Assembly (NCBI GenBank): GCA_013139755.1
Contig: WTAG01000470.1
Coordinates: 1 to 15,959, forward strand
From: Methylomarinum sp.
GTDB taxonomy: Bacteria; Pseudomonadota; Gammaproteobacteria; Methylococcales; Methylomonadaceae
Length of the DNA: 15,959 nt
Direction of reading: 5' to 3'
Position 1 is the first letter of the stretch, and each line of letters opens with the position of its first letter. The position numbers and the translations under genes are program-made. Below the pieces are notes generated by a model. It did no database searches and had not been told where the DNA came from. It saw nothing but the letters and a program-made list of their open reading frames with translations. Of the stretch, positions 7,693 to 15,908 are shown one piece after another.

Positions 7693-8097
7693 TTGAAAAA
7701 ATCTATTCTAATGCCAGCGTTAGCTTCAGTATTATTTTTAATTTCTAGCAATAGCATAGCCGCTGGCGGCCATGATGGTCATGGCGGTGGTGGTAACAAA
7801 GGTGGTAGCTTTTGTAAAAAAGCACTTATAGAGCACATAAAGCCAGCCCATTTAGCAACTGTATCACCACAATCAGAATTCTCTTTTTGGGTAAAAGAGA
7901 TTAAAGATGCTGATCAGGTTGAAGTGACAGTAAAAAAAATTCCTGTTGAAATGATCGCTGAGCAAAGAATTGGTTTTATCTCATTTAAAGGTAAATTACC
8001 GGCTTCATTAGTTGGTACAGCAGCAAGAATTCAAGTAAAAGCTCAAACTAAAAAATGTCCAGCTCAAAAAGGCTGGTTGCTAAAAATTACTGACTAA
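7693..8097 (+). CDS. Small secreted Gly/His-rich protein, function unknown
   Basis: I do not recognise this protein. A TTG at 7693 is the better start: AAGGTG (7681-7686) sits 6 bases upstream, whereas the in-frame GTG at 7684 lies inside that ribosome binding site. This gives a 134-residue product with MKKS, a hydrophobic stretch and a plausible signal peptidase site after SNSIA. The mature N-terminus is AGGHDGHGGGGNKGGS, a glycine-rich stretch with two His that could bind metal. The remainder looks like a beta-rich domain with two cysteines, one in FCKK and one in KKCPAQK near the C-terminus, which could form a disulfide in the periplasm. TATAAT at 7646 may be its -10 box, without a clear -35. 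It stands alone between ybiT and hslV. Confidence 0.7.
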   Translation: MKKSILMPALASVLFLISSNSIAAGGHDGHGGGGNKGGSFCKKALIEHIKPAHLATVSPQSEFSFWVKEIKDADQVEVTVKKIPVEMIAEQRIGFISFKGKLPASLVGTAARIQVKAQTKKCPAQKGWLLKITD

Positions 8098-8141
8098 AGT
8101 CCATATAAAATATATTTTTATACGGCCATATCTTAGCTATA

Positions 8142-8168
8142 GAGTGCATCGAAATACTTGGTGCACTC
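8142..8168 (+). terminator. Weak hairpin, possible terminator
   Basis: GAGTGCA (8142-8148) pairs with TGCACTC (8162-8168) with a 13-base loop, extendable by two pairs (one wobble). It is followed by AATTATTT rather than a clean T-run. It is the only terminator-like structure after the secreted-protein gene. The remaining stretch to hslV at 8390 contains a run of eight C near 8256-8263 and no gene that I can support. Confidence 0.3.
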
Positions 8169-8389
8169 AATTATTTACACACAACCTCCAGTTCAGATAG
8201 AAACTTTTTATCGCACTCCTTCCCACTCAGCTCTAATCCGCCTTAGTACCAGCTCCCCCCCCACCTTACTTTTAATACTACGAAATAGCTCCTTCGAAGC
8301 ATAAATAATCAACTCAACTGATAAATTCCCCCAATTGCCATGAAGAACATGTAAAATTGACAGATTTAGTTTTTCTTAGTAGGTATAAA

Positions 8390-8947
8390 GTGAGTTTTAG
8401 AGGTACAACAATACTTTCAGTTCGCCGCGGCGACAAAGTGGTAATAGGTGGTGACGGTCAGGTTTCTTTAGGCAACACAGTCATGAAAGGTAATGCGCGT
8501 AAAGTACGTCGCTTATATCATGGCAAAGTTATTGCTGGATTTGCAGGCGCCACAGCCGATGCATTCACTCTGTTTGAACATTTTGAAGGTAAATTAGAAA
8601 AACACCGTGGCAACCTAACCCGTGCAGCTGTTGAAATGGCAAAAGACTGGCGTACAGACCGTGCTTTACGCAAGCTAGAAGCGCTTTTGACTATTGCTGA
8701 TTCAAAAACATCTTTAATTCTATCGGGTACAGGTGACGTTATAGAGCCCGAATATGATTTAATGGCGATTGGTTCAGGTGGCGCATTTGCACAATCAGCT
8801 GCATTAGCATTATTGGAAAACACAGATTTAAGTGCCAAGGAAATTGTAGAAAAATCCCTGCATATTGCTGCTGACATCTGTATTTATACCAACCACAACC
8901 TCCGCATAGAAGAATTAGACGCTGAACCCAGCAGTGACAAAGAGTAA
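8390..8947 (+). CDS. hslV: ATP-dependent protease subunit HslV (ClpQ)
   Basis: Proteasome-like peptidase that forms two stacked hexamers and is driven by HslU to degrade misfolded proteins in the cytoplasm. The body is canonical: [63 protein letters not shown] and CIYTNH. In E. coli the nucleophile Thr directly follows Met. Here the codon before the Thr-Thr pair is GGT, not a start, so Thr must be freed from a short leader. GTG at 8390 has TAGGT 5 bases ahead and gives [11 protein letters not shown], a five-residue propeptide like those in some other proteobacterial HslV. A TTG at 8357 would give 11 more residues and has no good ribosome site. With GTG the protein has 185 residues. hslU follows after 6 bases. 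Confidence 0.95.
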   Translation: MSFRGTTILSVRRGDKVVIGGDGQVSLGNTVMKGNARKVRRLYHGKVIAGFAGATADAFTLFEHFEGKLEKHRGNLTRAAVEMAKDWRTDRALRKLEALLTIADSKTSLILSGTGDVIEPEYDLMAIGSGGAFAQSAALALLENTDLSAKEIVEKSLHIAADICIYTNHNLRIEELDAEPSSDKE

Positions 8948-8953
8948 ATAGAA

Positions 8954-10279
8954 ATGAGCCAAATGACACCGAAAGAAATCGTAAGTGAACTGGATAAACA
9001 TATTATTGGTCAAGCCAGCGCCAAACGCTCTGTTGCTATTGCCTTGCGTAATCGCTGGCGTAGAATGCGTGTTGCAGAAGAATTACGCGAAGAAATAACA
9101 CCAAAAAACATCTTAATGATTGGCCCTACCGGCGTCGGCAAAACAGAAATTGCTCGACGTTTAGCGCGTTTAGCCAATGCGCCATTTATTAAGATAGAAG
9201 CGACAAAATTTACTGAAGTAGGTTATGTTGGCCGCGATGTTGAATCCATTATTCGTGATTTAGTGGATACTGCGGTCACAATGAATCGCATGACCGAAAT
9301 GGAAAAAGTAGAAAATCGTGCTGCTGATGCGGCCGAAGAAAAAGTTTTAGACATTCTATTACCTGCGGCTGAAGGCGGTATGATTTCAGACACTGAAGCA
9401 TCTACACGACAAAAAATGCGTAAAAAATTACGCGAAGGTGACTTTAATGACAAGGAAATTGAAATTGATATCACAGCTCCGTCTGTAGGCGTTGAAATCA
9501 TGGCACCTCCGTGCATGGAAGACATGACCAACCAACTGCAAGGGATGTTTCAAAACCTGAATAGTGGCAAGACCAAAACGCGCAAAATGAAAATTTCAGA
9601 AGCGCTAAAGGCACTACAGGAAGAAGAAGCCTCTAAACTGGTTAACGAAGATGAAATTAAACTGTCTGCGGTTGAATCAGTCGAGCAAAATGGTATCGTT
9701 TTTCTGGATGAAATAGATAAAGTCTGTAAACGCTCTGAATTAGGCGGTGGTGGCGGTGAAGTGTCTCGTGAAGGCGTGCAACGTGACTTATTGCCTTTAG
9801 TTGAAGGCAGCACAGTAAGCACTAAATATGGCATGATCAAAACCGATCATATTTTATTTATCGCATCTGGTGCGTTTCATTTAACCAAACCTTCAGACTT
9901 AATTCCTGAGCTACAAGGTCGCTTCCCTATCCGGGTTGAACTTAACGCGCTTTCAACAGATGATTTTGTACGCATTTTAACTGAACCTGATGCGTCATTA
10001 ACTGAGCAGTATCAAGCTTTACTTAAAACCGAAGGTGTTGATCTCACGTTTACTGACGATGGCATTCAACGCATTGCTGAATTAGGCTGGCAAGTTAATG
10101 AAACCACTGAAAATATTGGTGCTAGAAGATTGCATACTATTTTAGAACGCTTACTAGAAGACATATCTTTTAGTGCGCCAGACATGGTCGATAAATCAAT
10201 CACCATTGATGCCGCTTATGTTGATGATCATCTCACTGAGTTTGCGGAAGACGAAGACCTAAGTCGCTACATTTTATAA
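8954..10279 (+). CDS. hslU: HslU (ClpY) unfoldase ATPase of the HslVU protease
   Basis: AAA+ hexameric ATPase that unfolds substrates and feeds them into HslV. At 441 residues it matches the family (E. coli 443). It shows Walker A GPTGVGKT (57-64), the pore loop GYVGRD (90-95), the variable I domain (about 105-240), Walker [10 protein letters not shown] (247-255), the [22 protein letters not shown] segment, sensor-type GRFPIRVEL and the C-terminal EDLSRYIL tail that docks into HslV. It starts 6 bases after the hslV stop and its own stop overlaps the next start (TAATG), so hslV, hslU and the DUF971 gene are very likely one operon. Confidence 0.98.
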   Translation: MSQMTPKEIVSELDKHIIGQASAKRSVAIALRNRWRRMRVAEELREEITPKNILMIGPTGVGKTEIARRLARLANAPFIKIEATKFTEVGYVGRDVESIIRDLVDTAVTMNRMTEMEKVENRAADAAEEKVLDILLPAAEGGMISDTEASTRQKMRKKLREGDFNDKEIEIDITAPSVGVEIMAPPCMEDMTNQLQGMFQNLNSGKTKTRKMKISEALKALQEEEASKLVNEDEIKLSAVESVEQNGIVFLDEIDKVCKRSELGGGGGEVSREGVQRDLLPLVEGSTVSTKYGMIKTDHILFIASGAFHLTKPSDLIPELQGRFPIRVELNALSTDDFVRILTEPDASLTEQYQALLKTEGVDLTFTDDGIQRIAELGWQVNETTENIGARRLHTILERLLEDISFSAPDMVDKSITIDAAYVDDHLTEFAEDEDLSRYIL

Positions 10280-10668
10280 TGAGATTAACGGTAGAGCTTA
10301 CAAACCATACACCCACGGATATCAATCTGCATCAGCTTTCACGTATTCTTGAAGTGAGCTTTGATAATGGCGAGACATTTAAGTTACCTTGTGAATATTT
10401 GCGTGTCTATACCCCTTCTGCTGAAGCATTAGGTCATGCACCCGGACAAGAAATTCTGCAAATAGGCAAAGAAAACGTCAATATATCGGAAATAAAACCG
10501 ATGGGAAATTACGGTATTGAACCCACTTTTACAGATGGCCATAATAGTGGCATTTATTCATGGGACATGCTTTATAAGCTAGGCTCTGAATATCAAACCC
10601 TTTGGGCAAATTATCTCGAAGAATTACAAAAGTCTGGGCATATACGTAAAGAACCATTAACCAATTAA
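10279..10668 (+). CDS. DUF971 / GBBH-like N-terminal domain protein
   Basis: A 129-residue protein of the DUF971 family (gamma-butyrobetaine hydroxylase-like N-terminal domain), here as a stand-alone domain. Typical features are LEVSFDNGETFKLPCEYLRVYTPSAE (about 29-54), the GHAPGQ segment and the C-terminal region YGIEPTFTDGHNSGIYSWDMLYKLG. In eukaryotic relatives a similar domain binds zinc; the residues needed are not obvious here, and the molecular role of the bacterial stand-alone form is unknown. Its ATG shares one base with the hslU stop (TAATG), so translation is coupled. The same gene follows hslVU in Pseudomonas, which supports a link with that operon. Confidence 0.92.
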   Translation: MRLTVELTNHTPTDINLHQLSRILEVSFDNGETFKLPCEYLRVYTPSAEALGHAPGQEILQIGKENVNISEIKPMGNYGIEPTFTDGHNSGIYSWDMLYKLGSEYQTLWANYLEELQKSGHIRKEPLTN

Positions 10669-10678
10669 GGGAATATAA

Positions 10679-10739
10679 GCTATTTTAAAATAGCATTAAC
10701 ACCCGATGTAAATCGGGTTTGCGATAGCGTTAACCCGAT
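10679..10739 (+). promoter_or_regulatory. Palindrome and mutually exclusive hairpins ahead of ubiE
   Basis: GCTATTTTAAAATAGC (10679-10694) is a perfect 16-base palindrome. Next come ACCCGAT (10701-10707), ATCGGGT (10712-10718) and AACCCGAT (10732-10739). The middle segment can pair with either neighbour, so two competing hairpins are possible. The first (4-base loop, followed by TTT) looks like a weak terminator for the hslVU operon. The second would free that segment and place a hairpin just before the weak ubiE ribosome site. Whether it regulates anything is inference. Confidence 0.45.
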
Positions 10740-10757
10740 AACAAACCAAGTAATCTT

Positions 10758-11507
10758 ATGACAAACGAAAACACAACCCATTTTGGCTTTAAACAAGTAG
10801 CAACTGATGACAAAGTCAGTATGGTGCGCGGCGTATTTGACTCTGTAGCCAGTAACTATGACATCATGAATGACCTAATGTCTTTAGGTATTCATCGTAT
10901 TTGGAAGCGTGTTGCTATCCAATTAGCTAATGTTAGAAATGGGGATCAGATTTTAGATTTAGCCGGTGGTACAGGTGATTTAACAACGCTTTTTGAAAAA
11001 CGTGTTGGTAAAGAAGGTTCTATTGTTTTAGCGGATATTAACTCCGAAATGTTACGCACAGGCCGCGACCGCCTAATCGACAGAGGCTTAGTCGGCAACA
11101 TTCGTTACGCACAAGTTAATGCAGAATGCTTACCTTTTGCAGATAATACCTTTGATTGTGTTTGTATCGCTTTTGGGCTAAGAAATGTAACCGATAAAGA
11201 TGCCGCTTTACGCTCTATGCTTAGAGTCCTTAAACCAGGTGGACGCGTAATCGTATTAGAATTTTCTCACCCTATCGATAAAGTGACTGAAAAAGTTTAC
11301 GACTTTTACTCATTTAAGCTATTACCTAAAATAGGGAAATTTGTGGCAAAAGATGAAGACAGCTATCGCTACCTTGCAGAATCAATCCGTATGCACCCTA
11401 AGCAAGACAAATTAAAAGAAATGATGGAAGATGCAGGGCTAGAACGCTGTGAATATTTCAACATGAGCCAAGGGATTGTTGCTGTACATAGAGGTTATAA
11501 ACTATAA
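10758..11507 (+). CDS. ubiE: Ubiquinone/menaquinone C-methyltransferase UbiE
   Basis: SAM-dependent class I methyltransferase that adds the C-methyl group to the quinone ring in ubiquinone (and menaquinone) synthesis. The 249-residue protein matches the family length (E. coli 251). It has THFGFKQV at the start, [24 protein letters not shown] (27-50), the SAM-binding [10 protein letters not shown] (67-76), [11 protein letters not shown] and [13 protein letters not shown], and ends near [11 protein letters not shown]. It precedes ubiJ and ubiB, the accessory factors of the Ubi complex. The ribosome binding site is weak and the upstream 90 bases are rich in hairpins. Confidence 0.97.
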   Translation: MTNENTTHFGFKQVATDDKVSMVRGVFDSVASNYDIMNDLMSLGIHRIWKRVAIQLANVRNGDQILDLAGGTGDLTTLFEKRVGKEGSIVLADINSEMLRTGRDRLIDRGLVGNIRYAQVNAECLPFADNTFDCVCIAFGLRNVTDKDAALRSMLRVLKPGGRVIVLEFSHPIDKVTEKVYDFYSFKLLPKIGKFVAKDEDSYRYLAESIRMHPKQDKLKEMMEDAGLERCEYFNMSQGIVAVHRGYKL

Positions 11508-11562
11508 CGGGGAATCATAGCTTACCAGTAGCTCATATTACACTTAATCTGATCGGTGTTTT

Positions 11563-11589
11563 GTAGAGCGGACTTCAGTCCGCTCTTAC
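11563..11589. repeat. GTAG-headed single REP-like hairpin, AGCGGACT family
   Basis: AGAGCGGACT (11565-11574) and AGTCCGCTCT (11577-11586) form a near-perfect palindrome with a 2-base loop, headed by GTAG (11563-11566). The same core recurs in reverse orientation at 13877-13898 after ubiB. It has no T-run, so a terminator role is not apparent. The rest of the ubiE-ubiJ gap contains only the possible leader peptide at 11630. Confidence 0.75.
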
Positions 11590-11629
11590 CCCAGCCATTC
11601 AATCTTAATAAAGTCCTGGAGAGCCACCC

Positions 11630-11668
11630 TTGGCACAAAATATCGGCCAAATACTCGTGGAAAACTAA
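11630..11668 (+). CDS. Possible 12-codon leader peptide abutting ubiJ
   Basis: TTG at 11630 opens a 12-residue frame, MAQNIGQILVEN, ending in TAA at 11666-11668 directly followed by the ubiJ ATG. GGAGAG (11618-11623) is an excellent ribosome site 6 bases ahead, whereas the ubiJ ATG itself has a poor one. Ribosomes could load here and reinitiate at ubiJ. It may equally be the remnant of a longer gene or chance. The TTG start and small size keep confidence low. Confidence 0.25.
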   Translation: MAQNIGQILVEN

Positions 11669-12274
11669 ATGATAATTAAACCCCTCATCATAACGGCACT
11701 AGAAACTGCCTTAAACCAATACCTGTCTTTGGATGAAGATGTCAGTCTATTTTTAACGCCTTTAGCAGGGAAAGTCATTGCCGTAAATATTCTACCGTTT
11801 AACGAAACCGTTTACCTTTGCCCCACCAAAGATAAAATTCAATTATTAGAAAGCTATACAGCCGAAGCTGATGCAACCCTCAGTGGTACTTTATCCGCAC
11901 TGGGTTTAATGGGCTTAAGTTCAACACCTATGCACTCAATTTTTAGCGGTGAAGTTAAAATTGAAGGCGACACCCAAATTGCGCATAAATTTCAGCAGGT
12001 TTTTGACAAACTCGACATAGATTTAGAAGAAAAACTATCTCAGTTTACGGGTGATATTGTTGCCCATAAGATTGGCAACTTATTTCGTAGTGGCCAAAAC
12101 TGGTCACAAGAAACACTGGATACTTTTAAACTCAACACAAAAGAGTTTTTACAAGAAGAAACACGTGATCTTCCTGCCGGCCCTGAAGCCGATATCTTTT
12201 ATCAACAAGTTGATAAGATACGCGCCGATTTTGACCGTTTAGACGCTCGTATTAAGCAATTAAAAACACAATAA
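11669..12274 (+). CDS. ubiJ: Ubiquinone biosynthesis accessory factor UbiJ
   Basis: UbiJ carries an SCP2 lipid-binding domain and, with UbiK, supports the soluble Ubi complex that makes ubiquinone. The protein has 201 residues, like E. coli UbiJ. It opens with the helix MIIKPLIITALETALNQYL, then LAGKVIAVNILPFNETVYLCPTKDKIQLL and the SCP2 turn DATLSGTLSALGLMGL and FSGEVKIEGDTQIAHKFQQVFDKLDIDLEEKLSQFTGDIVAHKIG. The C-terminal third is helical and charged (DKIRADFDRLDARIKQLKTQ), typical of the UbiK-binding part. It lies between ubiE and ubiB, the standard order. TAA of a short upstream frame abuts its ATG. Confidence 0.95.
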   Translation: MIIKPLIITALETALNQYLSLDEDVSLFLTPLAGKVIAVNILPFNETVYLCPTKDKIQLLESYTAEADATLSGTLSALGLMGLSSTPMHSIFSGEVKIEGDTQIAHKFQQVFDKLDIDLEEKLSQFTGDIVAHKIGNLFRSGQNWSQETLDTFKLNTKEFLQEETRDLPAGPEADIFYQQVDKIRADFDRLDARIKQLKTQ

Positions 12275-12283
12275 GGAAATACC

Positions 12284-13834
12284 GTGGTTCATCCAAAAAT
12301 ATTAATGCGCTTAATCCATATCAACTGGGTCATGATGTATCATGGTTTAGATGAAATTGTTTTAAAAACGCACTTGTTTCGTCCAATTCGTTTTCTAGCA
12401 GTATTTTCACCTAATTATTGGATTAGAAAACCCTCAGAACCCCGCGGCGTTAGAATTCGTAAAACCTTAGAAGACTTAGGTCCTATTTATATAAAATTCG
12501 GCCAGGCCTTATCTACCCGTAAAGACATATTGCCAGATGACATTGCAGATGAACTGGTTAAATTACAAGATAAGGTTCCTCCTTTTCCTAATGAACAAGC
12601 ACTGCAAGTTATTGAAGAGCAATTAGGGATGCCTGTTACCGAAGCTTTTGCCGAATTTGACCGCGAACCACTAGCATCAGCATCAGTCGCTCAAGTACAT
12701 ACTGCGACCTTACATAGCGGTGAGAAAGTAGTTGTTAAAGTATTAAGACCCCATATTGAAAAAAGAATTAAATCTGATATAGGCTTACTTTATGAATTAG
12801 CTCGCTTAGCCGAAAAATTTTGGAATGATGCCAAACGCTTACGTGCCTTAGAAGTAGTTGCAGAATTTGAAAAGACTCTATTAGATGAATTAGACTTAGT
12901 GAGAGAAGCTGCAAATGCCACTAAATTACGCGATAATTTTAAAGATTCAGATTCACTCTACGTGCCTGAAATTCATTGGCAGTTTACCCGCAAAAAAGTG
13001 CTGGTCATGGAAAGAATTTATGGCATTCCAGTAGGGGAAATCGATCAATTAAAAGAACAAGGTGCCAACTTTAAATTACTGGCTGAGCGTGGGGTAGAAA
13101 CCTTCTTTACTCAGGTTTTCCGTGATAATTTCTTTCATGCCGACATTCACCCCGGCAACGTATTTGTTGAACTACCTGACAAATATATTGCTGTTGATTT
13201 TGGTATTGTAGGCACTTTAACCCTATCAGACCAACGCTACTTGGCTGAGAACTTCCTTGCCTTTTTTAATCGTGATTATCGCCGTGTCGCAGATATGCAT
13301 ATCGAATCTGGCTGGGTACCTTCTGATACCCGAGTAGAAGACTTTGAATCTGCTATTCGTAGTGTTTGTGAACCTATCTTTGACAAACCCCTAAAAGACA
13401 TCTCTTTTGGCTTGTTATTATTGCGTTTATTTCAAACCGCCAGACGCTTTGATATGGTGGTACAACCGCAATTAGTATTATTACAGAAGACTCTGTTAAA
13501 CATTGAAGGCTTAGGTCGCCAGTTATACCCAGAATTGGATTTATGGCAAACAGCAAAGCCCTTTCTTGAAGACTGGTTTCATGAACGCATTGGACCTAAA
13601 GCAAAATTCAAGGAAATGGTAAAACAGTTCCCTGAAATCGTAGAACATTTCCCTGAGATGCCAACCCTTGTCTTTCAAGCCTTAGACAGTGCTAGCCAAA
13701 CCAAACAACAAATCAACAACCAAACCAAAGAAATTGCGCAGTTACGACAGCAAATGGAAAAAAACCATGACAGCACAGTATGGGCCATTATGGCTGGTGC
13801 AGTAATGGTAAGTATCGCAGTGTTATTTCAATAA
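12284..13834 (+). CDS. ubiB: Ubiquinone biosynthesis kinase-like protein UbiB
   Basis: Member of the UbiB/ADCK atypical kinase-like family, a membrane ATPase required for ubiquinone synthesis. Hallmarks are KFGQ (71-74, the family KxGQ motif), the Ala/Ser-rich nucleotide loop ASASVA (131-136) in place of a glycine loop, Lys152 in VVVKVLRP, ExD at E202-D204, the catalytic loop HADIHPGN (285-292) and DFG (305-307). The C-terminus ends in one membrane segment (about 497-515, [16 protein letters not shown]), whereas E. coli UbiB (546 aa) has two; at 516 residues this form is shorter at that end. The start is GTG at 12284 with AAGGAA 7 bases ahead. It follows ubiJ by 9 bases. Confidence 0.96.
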   Translation: MVHPKILMRLIHINWVMMYHGLDEIVLKTHLFRPIRFLAVFSPNYWIRKPSEPRGVRIRKTLEDLGPIYIKFGQALSTRKDILPDDIADELVKLQDKVPPFPNEQALQVIEEQLGMPVTEAFAEFDREPLASASVAQVHTATLHSGEKVVVKVLRPHIEKRIKSDIGLLYELARLAEKFWNDAKRLRALEVVAEFEKTLLDELDLVREAANATKLRDNFKDSDSLYVPEIHWQFTRKKVLVMERIYGIPVGEIDQLKEQGANFKLLAERGVETFFTQVFRDNFFHADIHPGNVFVELPDKYIAVDFGIVGTLTLSDQRYLAENFLAFFNRDYRRVADMHIESGWVPSDTRVEDFESAIRSVCEPIFDKPLKDISFGLLLLRLFQTARRFDMVVQPQLVLLQKTLLNIEGLGRQLYPELDLWQTAKPFLEDWFHERIGPKAKFKEMVKQFPEIVEHFPEMPTLVFQALDSASQTKQQINNQTKEIAQLRQQMEKNHDSTVWAIMAGAVMVSIAVLFQ

Positions 13835-13848
13835 AAAAGCCATCAATT

Positions 13849-13898
13849 GTAGAGTTGTCTTTAGTCAGCAAATTATAGCGGACTGAAGTCCGCTCTAC
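13849..13898. repeat. Decayed plus intact GTAG REP pair, AGCGGACT family
   Basis: AGCGGACT (13877-13884) and AGTCCGCT (13887-13894) form the hairpin. Read on the minus strand it starts GTAGAGCGGACTTCAGTCC, the same as at 11563, so the two sites are inverted copies. A second, degenerate arm GTAGAG...TTTAGTC (13849-13866) matches the intact arm at 14 of 18 positions in opposite orientation, giving the two-REP (BIME) layout. It lies between convergent ubiB and the leftward operon. No other terminator is seen there. Confidence 0.65.
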
Positions 13899-13906
13899 TT
13901 CCGCAC

Positions 13907-14437
13907 TCAATCAATTGCCTTTAACTCCGAATCATCAATTTCATCGCCTGATTCTTCAAATGCGTCACCCCAACTAGGCTCATCTATTTCATCAGCAACT
14001 TCTAACAAGCCACTACCCTCATCATCAATAGTCAGTTCCTCTACCCCATAAACTTTTGTAACATCCGTATCAATCTTTGCAGTCGGTATAAAATATAAAT
14101 ACTGATCCAGCAATTCACATAGGTTTGCATAAAAATCAGCTATTGGTGCTTGTTCCAGCTGCTGCTTCATAAACTGTTCTAAAAACTGCTTCTCAGCTTC
14201 CAACATATACTCACCAGATTCCCCAGCTTCTTTTTCTGGTAAGGCGTGACTATCCATTAAAAACTGAATTAACTGCGACTTTCGCTCACTTTCTACTTCT
14301 TTTATATTACTCAACAACTGCTCAAAACTAGCGGTTTGTAATTTTTTATTTTTCCATCTAAAAAAAATCATCACTACCACTACGCCCAGCAAGACAATCC
14401 CAATCTCAATAAGAAGAATCATAAAAGTCATATTCAT
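13907..14437 (-). CDS. Uncharacterised membrane-anchored acidic protein
   Basis: Not recognised. The 176-residue protein begins with a membrane segment (about 4-26, FMILLIEIGIVLLGVVVVMIFF) followed by a basic RWKNKK, predicting an inner-membrane anchor with a cytoplasmic body. A helical region follows (FEQLLSNIKEVESERKSQLIQFL, then KQFLEQFMKQQLEQ) and a short YANLCELLDQYLYFIP stretch near 124-139. The last 45 residues are strongly acidic and probably disordered. AGGG stands 6 bases before the ATG. It is the last of three leftward genes, 14 bases after the previous one, and so probably works with them. Confidence 0.8.
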   Translation of the reverse strand: MNMTFMILLIEIGIVLLGVVVVMIFFRWKNKKLQTASFEQLLSNIKEVESERKSQLIQFLMDSHALPEKEAGESGEYMLEAEKQFLEQFMKQQLEQAPIADFYANLCELLDQYLYFIPTAKIDTDVTKVYGVEELTIDDEGSGLLEVADEIDEPSWGDAFEESGDEIDDSELKAID

Positions 14438-14451
14438 AATATCCCTACATC

Positions 14452-15090
14452 CTACTTTTTAAGTGTCGATTTAACGCGTTGCTCAGCATTCCTAAAAATT
14501 TTAAACATATTTTTCTTACTATCTTCCAATTCCATTTCTGTTTGAGTTCCACTAAATACACGGGTATATTCAGCTGAAATTTCATCCATAGTTGCCATAG
14601 CCTCCGTTAACTGCTCTCCTAGTCGCTCATTTGCAATGGTCAGCAATTTAACCTCGCCTTCATCTTCTTTAGGTTTTTCTTTCTCCTCAGGTACTGCTGA
14701 AGCATTATTAGCCGATGAATATGCCAGCATTTTTAAATAAACCGCTGAAAAATGCTCTATATGCTGATCCAAATCATCAAGCAAGCTTGTATCTCTATTT
14801 AAAAAAACATGAAGAATTTGTTTATATAACTGCTGCTCACTCTGATTAACCTCTCCCAGCAATTCTTTTAATACATCGGGCTCAACTGCACAATACTGGG
14901 AAATCATCTTACCCAATTTCTTAGATTTAATTTTTTCACCATCTTCTAACTTATCAATTAGATTATAAATTGCCGCATGTTCACCTGATTTTTTCTTTTT
15001 AGACAGTAATGAAGAAATAATAACTAGCAAAAGCAAGCCAATAAAACACTCTATTACTAAAATACCCCATACAGAATTTAGTTCTATCAT
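14452..15090 (-). CDS. Uncharacterised membrane-anchored coiled-coil protein
   Basis: Not recognised. The 212-residue protein has an N-terminal membrane segment (about 7-29, VWGILVIECFIGLLLLVIISSLL) followed by SKKKKSG, then a helical cytoplasmic domain (about 36-125). A charged linker rich in E, K and P (133-147) leads to a coiled-coil-like C-terminal part ANERLGEQLTEAMATMDEIS with AEYTRVFSG. Its ATG overlaps the stop of the preceding gene by one base (TAATG), so the two are translationally coupled. With the downstream gene it forms a pair of single-pass proteins with the same topology, suggesting a membrane complex with the first gene's product. The function is unknown. Confidence 0.8.
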   Translation of the reverse strand: MIELNSVWGILVIECFIGLLLLVIISSLLSKKKKSGEHAAIYNLIDKLEDGEKIKSKKLGKMISQYCAVEPDVLKELLGEVNQSEQQLYKQILHVFLNRDTSLLDDLDQHIEHFSAVYLKMLAYSSANNASAVPEEKEKPKEDEGEVKLLTIANERLGEQLTEAMATMDEISAEYTRVFSGTQTEMELEDSKKNMFKIFRNAEQRVKSTLKK

Positions 15091-15908
15091 TAGCCTAATC
15101 TACCCAATAATTGCTCTTGTTCTTCTATACCTTTCTTTTTAAGAAATTTAAACAGAAAAAACCCTGCAACAATAAAAACAATATTAACACCGCCAACTAT
15201 TGCTAGTACTATCCCCCAACTGACGGGCTCTTCCTCCTCAACAGGCAATCCTTTCTCTTCATTCTCAGGCGCTGCAACTTTTGATTCAACTACTTGCTCA
15301 ACTTCTTCAACAGGTATATTTACAAGCCCTTCAACTTTAGGAAACAGACCATCCTCAATCACAAAAGGCTTTATATCGGGTGAAACAGAATCGCCTTTAA
15401 GCGTTTTAGCCATAACAGAGAAGTTAATCACTTTGCTTGCACCTAATTCAGGTGCAGCAACCACAAGCCCCCAGCCATCAGCTGTTTTTTCCATCACTTG
15501 GTTTTCATCTACTTTACCTATCTGACTAATAATCACCTGTACTGCCATCATTTCAGTATTAATAATCTTTTCGTCAGCTATCAGCTTTAAACTCACTGTA
15601 CGCTGCTCTTGATTAACTTCGGTTTCTATCTTTATAGGACTGTCTACTACTTGAATAGTCTGTATCTTTTCTCGCTTAAACGTCTTACCATCAGCAATGA
15701 TCTTAATTGTATGCTTGCCCTTGCCAAAAGTAGCTCCAATAGTTTGGCTAAATAGCCCCTGTTTATCTGATACTGGATTCATTTCCCATACTTTTTTAGC
15801 ACCCTGTGGATCTGTCTGTTCTATAGAAATATCAACTAAACTTAAAAAATCATCCCGGCTAATTAACTGTTGTTGATCTGTAAAATAAGCCATCAATTCA
15901 AGCGCCAA
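15090..15908 (-). CDS. C-terminal part of a membrane-anchored, possibly VWA-type protein (partial)
   Basis: The frame is open to the window end, so this is the C-terminal part of a longer protein; the TTG at 15908 is not a supported start. The visible 272 residues contain LMAYFTDQQQLISRDDF, beta-rich repeats with FGKGKHTIKIIADGKTFKRE (near 62-81), a further beta domain, an acidic linker (about 200-228), one membrane segment (about 231-254, GIVLAIVGGVNIVFIVAGFFLF) and a basic tail. This order (exported beta domains, linker, single TM) resembles the C-terminal half of gammaproteobacterial von Willebrand A-type proteins such as the TIGR03503 family, but the VWA part is not in the window, so this is tentative. 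It is the first visible gene of the leftward three-gene operon. The sequence beyond about 15908 looks foreign. Confidence 0.6.
   Translation of the reverse strand: MALELMAYFTDQQQLISRDDFLSLVDISIEQTDPQGAKKVWEMNPVSDKQGLFSQTIGATFGKGKHTIKIIADGKTFKREKIQTIQVVDSPIKIETEVNQEQRTVSLKLIADEKIINTEMMAVQVIISQIGKVDENQVMEKTADGWGLVVAAPELGASKVINFSVMAKTLKGDSVSPDIKPFVIEDGLFPKVEGLVNIPVEEVEQVVESKVAAPENEEKGLPVEEEEPVSWGIVLAIVGGVNIVFIVAGFFLFKFLKKKGIEEQEQLLGRLG

Noticed and set aside
8293..8336. Heat-shock (sigma-32) promoter for hslV, suggested by CTTCGAA and CCCCAATT
   Set aside because: The two boxes are about 30 bases apart, twice the normal spacing, and no better -35 box lies at the right distance from CCCCAATT.
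9223..9840. Long open frames on the minus strand inside hslU
   Set aside because: They lie opposite a well-conserved gene, have serine-rich shadow composition and show no recognisable motifs.
11563..11589. Palindrome after ubiE as an intrinsic terminator
   Set aside because: There is no T-run on either side, and the same sequence recurs elsewhere with a GTAG head, which fits a REP element better.
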